NCBI GenBank assembly: GCA_022450045.1
Contig: JAKURD010000007.1
Span: forward strand, 57,202-121,201
Source: Gracilimonas sp.
Lineage (GTDB): Bacteria > Bacteroidota > Rhodothermia > Balneolales > Balneolaceae
Length of the DNA stretch: 64,000 nucleotides
Direction: 5' to 3'
The translations under genes were made by a program, and so were the position numbers. Below are positions 50,111 to 57,821 of this stretch, one piece after another (within the stretch, counting starts at the first letter, position 1; every line of letters starts with the position of its first letter). The notes beneath the pieces were generated by a model, which saw only the letters and a program-made list of their open reading frames with translations, did no database searches and was not told the origin of the DNA.

Positions 50111-52750
50111 CTAAAACCACACCATCACATTAAAGGAAGGCTGAATACCAAGGTCATAGACATCCACGGGCTGGGAGGAAAGTCGCCTTCGGTTTTCCGG
50201 GACTGAAGTATCGATCACCAAATTAAGTTCGCGGTACCAGGTATTTTGGTGGTCTAACAGATTATATACAGAAGCATTTATTTCTAATTTTGTATCGCGG
50301 ATGTCAAAACTATACTCCAATCCGGCATCCACTCTTCGATAATTATCAAGTCGTTGCTGTTCTTCCACCTGCAGAAAATAGAGTCGATTTGGAACTCCTG
50401 AGGAGGCCGTAAAGCTCACAAATGCAGTAAGGTTTGGAATGAATGTGTACTCAAGGGAAGAATTAAAGCTGTGGGTTCGATCCCATGCCGCATAGAATTG
50501 AGTCCCATTTAAAATGGCAGGATTGTTGAAGACGGATTCTGAAAGCGTATATGAATTGGTCAGCGTAAGTTTCCGGAACCTGTTTCTGATCATAAATTCA
50601 ATGCCTTTTGCAGTGCCATCGTTGTCAAAAAGCCAGGGCGGGGAATCAAAGCTGTTGGTCAGCGTTTGTGCATTGATCTCAAAAAGCCGGGCATTATCCA
50701 GCGCTTTATAATAGCCTTCGACCTGTAAGAGGGTGTTTCCAAAAAACTTAGCATAAATACCGGCCGTAAAATAATCCGATGCAGTTGGCGGTTGTTCTTC
50801 ATTGCTGATGATCCAGATATCCGGGCTGCTGATGTTGTAAAAAGACAAACGATGTGTAAACTGGTAATCCCTGCTGTATCCAAGCCCAAAGGAAAGAGGC
50901 TTCTCGTTGAAGAATTTAAGCTTTACCCGGGGTGAGAAATTCAAATAATCACCGGCGGTATAATAGTGCAGTCTCGTTCCCACATGAAGATCCATTATTT
51001 CCGGCTCTGTATAATCCAACTGAGCATAAAGGTCCAATAAGCCGGATTCGAAGGTATTCAGGAAGCCGGGGCGGTCAAACGATTCCTCAAAATATTCTCC
51101 CAAAAAGTATTGGAAAGAACTGCCGAAGGTCCACTGCACAGATGGGAGGATCAGATCAAAAGACTGATCAATTTTTAACTCATTGAAAACGCTTCGGTTT
51201 TTTAGTGGGAAAGTGAAGACCTGTATTCCATTTCCATTATTCTCGATGCGATTATACACAAAATCATCTTTACTGAAATCAGTTTCATAAATACTAATGG
51301 CTGCCATGGAACTGCTATAGAGAGCATTTGATAACGGTGTTTTGAATGACAGGCTGGAACTGAAATTTCCCCATTTATTCAGAGTTTGAACTTCCTGACG
51401 GCTAAATCTTTGATTCGGTCTATTGGGATTGAAACGCCGCACCAGCCGTTCGGCATCCTGGGAAACATCATCGGCACCATAGTATGCTCCGGCTATCAGC
51501 CGGCTCCCATTTTCAAATTCGAAATACATTTTTCCGTGGAGATCAAAAAATGCCGCATCATAGGTGCCGGGTTCAACCAATCGGGATTGAAAGTCGGTGA
51601 GATCATCGGCTAAAATTTCACGTGGGCGCTTGATATTGAGTCCATAAGCGATCAGGGCATCATTCCCAAACCAGTTGAGGTTGTTCATGGTTGATGTTCT
51701 GCCGGATAATAGCCAGCTGCTTCTTCCTTGCTTTAACGGTCCTTGTAAAGTAGCATTAAAGGCGGTATTGCTGAGCCCTGCGGAGGAGGTGAAATTATTC
51801 AGTGAACCCGTTTTGGTTAACATAGAAATGGTGCCGCCGGGAGCTGATGGAATTTGAGCCGGGGTCACATCATAGAAAAACCCGGAGGTTTGGAGTGCAT
51901 TAGGGTTAAAACTGTCGAGTAAACCAAACAGATGACTCTGATTATATATGGTGATGCCGTCCAGTAAAATATGGGTGGCATCCGAAGAACTTCCCCGTAC
52001 GTTAATTCCATTATTGATAGCCGTACTGCTGCTGACTGAAGGTAGTGCCTGCAAAGCCCGGGTAGTGTTATTTTCTCCAAACGGACTAAGAACACCGGTA
52101 TTTACAAAATTTCGGTATATGCTGTCCGATCCGGGGGTGTAAGTAAAACCCGTGATCACAATATCATTCCCCTGAACGGTTTCAGGTTGAAGCCGGAGCG
52201 TAATATCTTCAAATGAATTTCCACTGGAGAGGTCAAGAGAAATGCGCTTGGTTTGATATCCCAGGTACGAGCTGTTTAAGGTGAAAACTTCATTGGTTGT
52301 TCGGGCTGTTATCCGAAACACTCCGGAGGCATTACTTGCCGTTCCATCGATTTTATTGCCGGATTCCCAGAAAATAGTGGCATAAGGGAGACGTTCACCG
52401 GTTTGAGCATCCACTACTTGTCCGCCTATGGAAACAGTTTGGGAGGCAGGGCTTTTTGAAGACCGGTACAGCACGATCTGCTTTCGTGAGGTATCGGCCT
52501 CTACTGCGATTTGAAAAGGCTCCAGATTATTCTTCAGATCATCAATGAAGGTTTCTTCTGTTGATGAAAAGCTCAATGAGATTTCAGCCACTTGAGATTC
52601 CCGGTATAAAAAACGGTACTCACTTTCATTTTCAACGGTTTGTATGATCTGAAGCAAAGGGGAAGAATCAAATGAAAACTGAGCCAGAACTTGTTGACTA
52701 TTTCCACCAAAAACCACGAAGATCAATATACTGAAAAAAACCTTTTGCAT
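50111..52750 (-). CDS. TonB-dependent receptor with N-terminal STN signalling domain
   Basis: An 879-residue receptor. Signal peptide to about residue 23 (QVLAQF), then a secretin/TonB short N-terminal (STN) domain (SSPLLQIIQTVENESEYRF to about 95), the part that relays signals to a FecR protein. Next come a CarboxypepD_reg domain (IGGQVVDAQTGERLPYATIFW), a plug (TRALQALPSVSSSTAINNGINVRGSSSDATHILLDG) and a barrel ending IQPSFNVMVWF. Its ATG overlaps the FecR stop (TGATG). It is the effector of a FecI/FecR-like regulon. The ligand is unknown, and siderophore-type uptake is only one option. Confidence 0.93.
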   Translation of the reverse strand: MQKVFFSILIFVVFGGNSQQVLAQFSFDSSPLLQIIQTVENESEYRFLYRESQVAEISLSFSSTEETFIDDLKNNLEPFQIAVEADTSRKQIVLYRSSKSPASQTVSIGGQVVDAQTGERLPYATIFWESGNKIDGTASNASGVFRITARTTNEVFTLNSSYLGYQTKRISLDLSSGNSFEDITLRLQPETVQGNDIVITGFTYTPGSDSIYRNFVNTGVLSPFGENNTTRALQALPSVSSSTAINNGINVRGSSSDATHILLDGITIYNQSHLFGLLDSFNPNALQTSGFFYDVTPAQIPSAPGGTISMLTKTGSLNNFTSSAGLSNTAFNATLQGPLKQGRSSWLLSGRTSTMNNLNWFGNDALIAYGLNIKRPREILADDLTDFQSRLVEPGTYDAAFFDLHGKMYFEFENGSRLIAGAYYGADDVSQDAERLVRRFNPNRPNQRFSRQEVQTLNKWGNFSSSLSFKTPLSNALYSSSMAAISIYETDFSKDDFVYNRIENNGNGIQVFTFPLKNRSVFNELKIDQSFDLILPSVQWTFGSSFQYFLGEYFEESFDRPGFLNTFESGLLDLYAQLDYTEPEIMDLHVGTRLHYYTAGDYLNFSPRVKLKFFNEKPLSFGLGYSRDYQFTHRLSFYNISSPDIWIISNEEQPPTASDYFTAGIYAKFFGNTLLQVEGYYKALDNARLFEINAQTLTNSFDSPPWLFDNDGTAKGIEFMIRNRFRKLTLTNSYTLSESVFNNPAILNGTQFYAAWDRTHSFNSSLEYTFIPNLTAFVSFTASSGVPNRLYFLQVEEQQRLDNYRRVDAGLEYSFDIRDTKLEINASVYNLLDHQNTWYRELNLVIDTSVPENRRRLSSQPVDVYDLGIQPSFNVMVWF

Positions 52751-53733
52751 CAGGATCCCGGGTTGAATCTATATTCACCGGTACCGGTTTGGGTAAACGC
52801 ACCACCGAGTACCAATTCCAGGTCACGCAGTACCGAATCAAAATCATCCAGCTGGACGGTCCCGGTCAGGGTTTCTTCGTTTATAGATGCCGGCCAGGTG
52901 ATTTGAATGTTAAAATGCTGTTCAAGTTCACTGAATACATCATGTACAGGTTGATTTTGGAAAACGAGTTGTTCAGCCAGCCAGTCCGTATAGACCGTTT
53001 CATCCTGATCGGAAAGGGCAGGGGATTCGGCTTGTTCGTCAACCGTTGATGATTGTCCCGGTTCAAGAATAATGGAATTCATGGTACTTAAAGCTTCAAA
53101 CTGAATCCGGCCTTCCCGCAGAAACACATTGGATGCATTTCCCCAGTCGCTCAGTATAAATTTTGTACCTAACACTTCTACTTTTGCCCGGCTGGTTGTA
53201 ACAGAGAACATTCGGTCGGGTTTATAGGTTACTTCAAAATAAGCTTCCCCCTGCAGCCTATATTCTGCGCGTGTGCTGCTGAGAGACTGCTCATAGAGCT
53301 TTGAATAAGGGCGAAGCTTTACCAGAGAGCCGTCAGCAAGTTCAACTTGCTGAATGCTTCCAAAACTTTCGGCAATCAGCTCCGGTCCACTGAGATTCTG
53401 ATAAACAAAACTTCCGATGAATACTGCGATCAGTACGGCAGCAGCTATGGCATATCGCTTGATGGCAGGAGAGAGGTGGAAGATCTTAGCCTGGGTCTCC
53501 GAGTTTATCTCGGCTTTTATGGAATCCCAGACTGTAGAAGTATCAACGGGATCAAAACGGTCTTGGAGGTTTTTTCGATAGCTGAAAAGCAAATTCAATA
53601 AAGGGTCATCAGTATCCTTTAATCGATCCAGATCAGGAAGAGCTTTACCTATCTTTTGTGCAAGCAGAAGATGAGGGTCGTTGGCAGGGAGTATGTCGTT
53701 GTTGTTTACCATAGTTAAAAACCGGACAGGCAT
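52750..53733 (-). CDS. FecR-family anti-sigma factor
   Basis: A 327-residue protein: a cytoplasmic N-terminal region that should bind the ECF sigma, a single transmembrane helix at about residues 90-110 (YAIAAAVLIAVFIGSFVY), then the periplasmic FecR domain (VELADGSLVKLRPYSKLYEQ, EYRLQGEAYFEV, FSVTTSRAKVEVLGTKF, VFLREGRIQFEA). It also carries the C-terminal STN-like DUF4974 segment (VHDVFSELEQHFNIQITW). A second ATG at codon 8 (53712) is an equally good start. It lies between an acidic lipoprotein gene and the receptor, and is separated from its presumptive sigma gene by two lipoprotein genes. Confidence 0.9.
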   Translation of the reverse strand: MPVRFLTMVNNNDILPANDPHLLLAQKIGKALPDLDRLKDTDDPLLNLLFSYRKNLQDRFDPVDTSTVWDSIKAEINSETQAKIFHLSPAIKRYAIAAAVLIAVFIGSFVYQNLSGPELIAESFGSIQQVELADGSLVKLRPYSKLYEQSLSSTRAEYRLQGEAYFEVTYKPDRMFSVTTSRAKVEVLGTKFILSDWGNASNVFLREGRIQFEALSTMNSIILEPGQSSTVDEQAESPALSDQDETVYTDWLAEQLVFQNQPVHDVFSELEQHFNIQITWPASINEETLTGTVQLDDFDSVLRDLELVLGGAFTQTGTGEYRFNPGS

Positions 53734-53772
53734 CGCTGACTGCCCGGATTATTAGGAGATTGTCAGTTAATC

Positions 53773-54957
53773 TTAGTCATCATCATCCTCTTCAAGTACA
53801 AATTCGATCTCATCTGCGATGAACTCTAATTTATTTTGAGGATTTGCATATCCTTCTACCTCGGCATAAATAATAAGCCCGTTTTCTAAAGCTGCAGCCA
53901 CTTCCTCAAGTGATTCAAGCCCATCATCACCTTCCACTTCTGTTCGTTCCGTGATGACAACCAGCACGTCATTGGCAAGGGTAACCGTTTGGTTGTTGAT
54001 ATCAACGGAGGCCACTGTCTGTTCCAAGTCCTCTTCATCATCGCTCACAAACCCGGTTTTCAGGTTTACCCGGAATAACTTATTGAGATTTTGGAATCGG
54101 AGTAATGCGGTTCCGTCCCCATCCATTACAATAGTTCCGGAAACAGTTTTGGTTGATTCGTTGCCAGCATTATTTTTGAAAATATTCATCTCATAGCTAA
54201 GGGTGCCGGTAACGCCTTGTTTAAGCGTGCCATAATAGGCGAGGGTATCTTTGTTGATCTCGATGTCAAGAAAGTTGATCTCATTTACATAGGATCGTTC
54301 AAAAGTATCTCCATTTGGGCGAACTCCGCTAAAAGATCCATTTCCATAATGAAAACCATCCAGGGTCAATACAGGAGTGACACTGCTGAGGCCTCCAATG
54401 GCAAAAGTATCAGCCCGGCTAAATTCAGAGAATCGAAATCTGTTTTCTATATTTCCATTCTTGGATGCAGTGAATACAATGTTTTCGATGCTCTCCTTAT
54501 TTTCTCTTGGCTGGGCAATAAATCCGCCGTTAATATCAGTGAAGATGTAAGTAAGAACGGCAGAAAGATTCTTTTGGAAGTTAGGAGCACTCACTTGTCG
54601 ATCAAAACTGAGGGTATGCGTTCCTGTTTGCGGATCGTATTCATAGGTATAATTACTTTCATCTCCACGGCCGGAGTAATCATCATCTTCGTCGTCATCT
54701 TTTAATTTTGCAGTGCTTGTTCCGAATCCGTCATCTGAAACAGTGGAAAGAGCATCATTCAAGCTTGCGAATATTCCATCATTATCATCAGAAAGAGCCT
54801 GTCCCATAATTTGGCTGGCTGCATCTGTTTCTTCAGGGGTTAGTTCAGAATTATTGATTTCATCTGATACATCGCCCAAGGTACAAGCAGATAGCAGCAG
54901 TGCAGGCAGTAAGATATAGCTGCTTAAGTTGATGAATTTTTGTAGTTGTGTTCTCAT
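53773..54957 (-). CDS. acidic lipoprotein with DUF5666-like C-terminal domain
   Basis: From the ATG at 54957 the protein has 394 residues and a lipobox (ILLPALLLSAC); an ATG nine codons upstream is less likely. After the lipobox it is rich in acidic residues (KDDDEDDDYSGRGDESN). A beta-rich middle and a C-terminal part (TGFVSDDEEDLEQTVASVDI to GYANPQNKLEFIADEIEFVL) resemble the DUF5666 OB-like fold. It ends in four Asp after two Glu. Such tails could bind divalent cations, but that is inference. It is 40 bp upstream of the FecR gene in the same direction. Confidence 0.75.
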   Translation of the reverse strand: MRTQLQKFINLSSYILLPALLLSACTLGDVSDEINNSELTPEETDAASQIMGQALSDDNDGIFASLNDALSTVSDDGFGTSTAKLKDDDEDDDYSGRGDESNYTYEYDPQTGTHTLSFDRQVSAPNFQKNLSAVLTYIFTDINGGFIAQPRENKESIENIVFTASKNGNIENRFRFSEFSRADTFAIGGLSSVTPVLTLDGFHYGNGSFSGVRPNGDTFERSYVNEINFLDIEINKDTLAYYGTLKQGVTGTLSYEMNIFKNNAGNESTKTVSGTIVMDGDGTALLRFQNLNKLFRVNLKTGFVSDDEEDLEQTVASVDINNQTVTLANDVLVVITERTEVEGDDGLESLEEVAAALENGLIIYAEVEGYANPQNKLEFIADEIEFVLEEDDDD

Positions 54958-55058
54958 GGTTTTTCCAATGTTGTTAAGTGTCATTGGTGATACACTTCAG
55001 ATGGATAGTTCCCCTAATGAGATGGTACAATTTTTTTGATAATGTTACTAACATAAGG

Positions 55059-55240
55059 TCAGTTCGAGGATGTGCACCCTGCCTCCCGGTCTGATGGCTG
55101 ATGGCTCCAAGTCCATCCGACCGTTTGTTTGATTTAGGCACCTAAACTTGTTCTTATCCTCATTCAGCACCCTGCGCCTGTACATCGATCATCCCATCCA
55201 TCAGATGGATCTTGCAGCTATTCCAACATTCTTTATCTCG
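55059..55240 (-). repeat. structured CGGTC-hairpin repeat (type A), copy 3 (inverted)
   Basis: Read on the minus strand it begins CGAGATAAAGAATGTT at 55240 and contains hairpin 1 at 55087-55133 (CGGTC-G-GATGG ... CCATC-A-GACCG, with a 7-nt duplication in the right arm). It lies inside the sigma/FecR cluster between the two lipoprotein genes. Confidence 0.75.
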
Positions 55241-55258
55241 AAACTATGTTAACATAAA

Positions 55259-55289
55259 AAACCCCGCTACGGTTCAGGCAGCGGGGTTT
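55259..55289 (-). terminator. terminator after the distal acidic lipoprotein gene
   Basis: AAACCCCGCT (55259-55268) pairs with AGCGGGGTTT (55280-55289). On the minus strand it runs into a T-rich tail, ending the sigma-lipoprotein transcript before the next gene. Confidence 0.85.
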
Positions 55290-55311
55290 GCTTGGGTACT
55301 ATTATCAGTTA

Positions 55312-56004
55312 TTAATCGTCGTCATCGTCACTATCGTCGTCGTTATCTTCTTCTGCTTCAAAGGAATTCTCGATGTTGTTCTCGATCAATTCTTTATTGG
55401 CAGGATCAGATGGATCTAAAGGGTTCCCCTGAGAGTCCACAAACCAACCGGTTGGGTCAATGTTTATGGAAACGGCAGTAGAACTGGTATTATCTGATAT
55501 CTCAATTGCAGGATTAAGTTCCATCTCGATTTCAAAATCCTTATCTGATCTGAAGAGAAACTCTTCACCGTCATAACTGCCGCGAATCACAACGGAATAA
55601 CTGTTTCCATTTTCATTGAAATCGGGATCTGAGACAGAAGAACCATCATCTTCATTTTCAATCTCCATTTCAAACTCATCATATATACCATTTGGGATGA
55701 TTTGTGAGGTCAGCTGAATTGGGCTTCCATCTAAAGGAAGATTTATGATCAGGTTTCCAACCTCAAAATCGGCGGAGTCATCGGAAACACTTTCAAGCTC
55801 AAGTTCCTCCACAAGCAGTTTAATCTCTGTAAGAGAGTCAAGATTGATTGCTTTGAATTTTGCGGCGGTACTGGTTTGAACCTGCATGTTAACAGCTACA
55901 CTTTTTGGGCCATTATTATCGGAATTGGCAATATCGCATCCGGTTGTCATTAATAAGATGGTTGAAAGTGTTATTAGAGGGGGAAATAGTTTATGTAACT
56001 TCAT
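55312..56004 (-). CDS. acidic lipoprotein, DUF4382-like
   Basis: A 230-residue lipoprotein (STILLMTTGC lipobox near residue 23). The body reads VAVNMQVQTSTAAKFKAINL, IKLLVEELELES, IIPNGIYDEFEMEIENEDDG and VVIRGSYDGEEFLFRSDKDFEIEMEL, which recalls DUF4382-type beta-sandwich lipoproteins. It ends with a run of Asp (SDDDDD). A terminator closes the gene 23 bp past the stop. It lies between the ECF sigma gene and the second acidic lipoprotein, an unusual place because sigma and FecR genes are normally adjacent. Confidence 0.72.
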   Translation of the reverse strand: MKLHKLFPPLITLSTILLMTTGCDIANSDNNGPKSVAVNMQVQTSTAAKFKAINLDSLTEIKLLVEELELESVSDDSADFEVGNLIINLPLDGSPIQLTSQIIPNGIYDEFEMEIENEDDGSSVSDPDFNENGNSYSVVIRGSYDGEEFLFRSDKDFEIEMELNPAIEISDNTSSTAVSINIDPTGWFVDSQGNPLDPSDPANKELIENNIENSFEAEEDNDDDSDDDDD

Positions 56005-56103
56005 AGTTATCTCTTCTTTTGGTTAATAGGTTATTTGAACAGCGTATTGCTGTCTTTTTTTCACCATTAGTACACATCAGAAAAGAGATCCCCCTAAAAA
56101 GAA

Positions 56104-56703
56104 CTACAGAAAATCTTTAGCAGTCTCAGAAAGGGATTCACGTAGGTCTTTTAAGGCCAAACCCATATGATTTTCAACTGTTTTTACGGATACTTCAAGT
56201 GTTTGAGCGGCATCTTTATAAGTAAACTCCTGCAAAAAGCACAAACGGAATACCTGCTGTCTTTTCTCCGGCATGGCTGAGATCGCGCTCTCAATAGCAT
56301 GACTCAATTCCTGCTGGCGGAGGTTTTGATCGGTTTTAAATTCCGATGAACTCAGATCGGGCAGTTCCTGATCACGGTCGTATTTCTCATTATCCCGGAA
56401 CAGGTTAAGCATTCGAGTGTAAGCAATTTGAAACAGGTAAGCCCGCAACGATTTATATTCATTGATCTTGTCCCTGTTCTCCCAAATGTAGATAAAAGCT
56501 TTTTGGATGAGGTCTTCTGCGGCTTCTTTTGCGACCCCTCTTTGCCGCAGGTACCGGAACAATTCGGCATGATGGGAGTCAAAGAATTTTTTAAAAGCCT
56601 TTTGATCACCGTTTTTAATTTTTATATAAATTTCTGTTTTGTTAGACTCACTGTTCAGTGAGGTACCCAAGATCAACAGAAGATGAATTAAGGCAAGATC
56701 CAT
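56104..56703 (-). CDS. ECF-family RNA polymerase sigma factor (FecI-like)
   Basis: A 199-residue sigma factor with region 2 (FFDSHHAELFRYLRQRGVAKEAAEDLIQKAFIYIWEN, LRAYLFQIAYTRMLNLFRD) and region 4 (ISAMPEKRQQVFRLCFLQEFTYKDAAQTLEVSVKTVENHMGLALKDLRESL). The N-terminal 30 residues (MDLALIHLLLILGTSL) are hydrophobic and atypical, so the true start may be downstream at a non-ATG codon. It should direct transcription of the downstream cluster, with FecR at 52750 as the cognate regulator. It is divergent from the M23 peptidase gene with 59 bp between starts. Confidence 0.9.
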   Translation of the reverse strand: MDLALIHLLLILGTSLNSESNKTEIYIKIKNGDQKAFKKFFDSHHAELFRYLRQRGVAKEAAEDLIQKAFIYIWENRDKINEYKSLRAYLFQIAYTRMLNLFRDNEKYDRDQELPDLSSSEFKTDQNLRQQELSHAIESAISAMPEKRQQVFRLCFLQEFTYKDAAQTLEVSVKTVENHMGLALKDLRESLSETAKDFL

Positions 56704-56762
56704 TTATTATGAAATTAGTTCGCCGTAAAGTTCAAGAATTTATAACAGAATAAGAAATCAAC

Positions 56763-57569
56763 ATGAAGTCATTTTTGTTCCCGCTGTTGCTCAGTACTGC
56801 ATTACTTTCCCAGGACAATGGAAATGTTGAGATATATCGGGTTGAACAAGAAGACCGGCTGGAAGTATATGCAAAAAATACGAACATCTATCCGGTTACC
56901 ATTGAGGTAGATCTCAAAATTGAGAACCTTACTCCCGATAAAAGCCTTCCATATACAACCACCATTTCTGCCCGGAATAATAAAAAGATCATGGATCTTG
57001 TATATGATAATAAAGAGCAGGGATGGCGGTTCAGCTCTTCTTTTCGATATTATATGGGGAATATATTTGCACGGCATAATGATTCTTTTGCCTACCGGCT
57101 TCCTTATCCCAAGGGAGATTCATACCGGGTTACACAAGGCTTTGGAGGGGAATTTTCTCATTACGGTGAACTCCGGCACGCCCTTGATATGGATATGCCT
57201 GAAAGAACTCCTGTTTATGCTGCACGGGGCGGAATAGTAGTAATGATGGAAGAAGGGAACAGTATCGGAGGAGCTTCGGAGGATATGATGCCGTATGCAA
57301 ATTACATTACCATTATGCATGATGATGAGACTTTTGCTGATTACTCACATTTGAGGCACAATGGCGTGAATGTAGGGTTGGGACAAAAAGTTAGAATGGG
57401 CCAGTTGATCGGTTACTCAGGTGCAACGGGATTTGCAACAGGGCCGCATCTTCACTTTGTGGTAAAGAAAGCAAAACGGGACGGAGGATTTGTTTCTATA
57501 CCGGTTCGTTTTACTACAACCAAAGGAATTACAGAACTCAAAGAGGGAGAGACATATATCGGGTATTGA
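56763..57569 (+). CDS. secreted M23-family metalloendopeptidase
   Basis: A 268-residue exported protein (short signal MKSFLFPLLLSTALLSQ). A beta-rich N-terminal domain (EIYRVEQEDRLEVYAKNTNIYPVTIEV) precedes the LytM/M23 domain. There the zinc ligands appear as HALDMDMPE (His, Asp) and GPHLHFVV (HxH), with DDETFADYSHLRH upstream of the latter. It probably cuts peptidoglycan cross-bridges in the periplasm. It shares a short divergent promoter region with the sigma gene. Confidence 0.9.
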   Translation: MKSFLFPLLLSTALLSQDNGNVEIYRVEQEDRLEVYAKNTNIYPVTIEVDLKIENLTPDKSLPYTTTISARNNKKIMDLVYDNKEQGWRFSSSFRYYMGNIFARHNDSFAYRLPYPKGDSYRVTQGFGGEFSHYGELRHALDMDMPERTPVYAARGGIVVMMEEGNSIGGASEDMMPYANYITIMHDDETFADYSHLRHNGVNVGLGQKVRMGQLIGYSGATGFATGPHLHFVVKKAKRDGGFVSIPVRFTTTKGITELKEGETYIGY

Positions 57570-57632
57570 TGGGCGTTTATTTGAATTAAATTCTCATATC
57601 CTGGGCTGTACTATCTTCAAGCTTCTCCTTCT

Positions 57633-57797
57633 TCATATCGAGCGAAATGAATGAATGCATACGAGAGATCTGAGGGGCTTAAGTAGGTTTCCGATGGTTA
57701 AAATAGATCCCGTGGATTTCACTGCTTGGGTGACCTTCGCTGTGACCTCCGCTCCGTTCATTTGCCTTGGGGCTCATTCGCTCCGGTCGAAATGACG
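57633..57797. repeat. decayed inverted repeat of the TCATTTCGAGC type
   Basis: The arms around TCATATCGAGCGAAATGA (57633-57650) and ATTCGCTCCGGTCGAAATGACG (ending 57797) are imperfectly complementary. The gap between the M23 and M16 genes (252 bp) holds nothing else. This resembles a palindrome family common between Bacteroidota genes; single copy in this window. Confidence 0.5.
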
Positions 57798-57821
57798 ATT
57801 TAAATTATCATACAGCTTATT

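Noticed and set aside
50111-53733. Iron-siderophore uptake as the assigned function of the FecR/receptor pair
   Set aside because: The signalling architecture is FecI/FecR-like, but CarboxypepD_reg receptors of this kind carry many substrates and no iron-specific gene or Fur-like site was seen.
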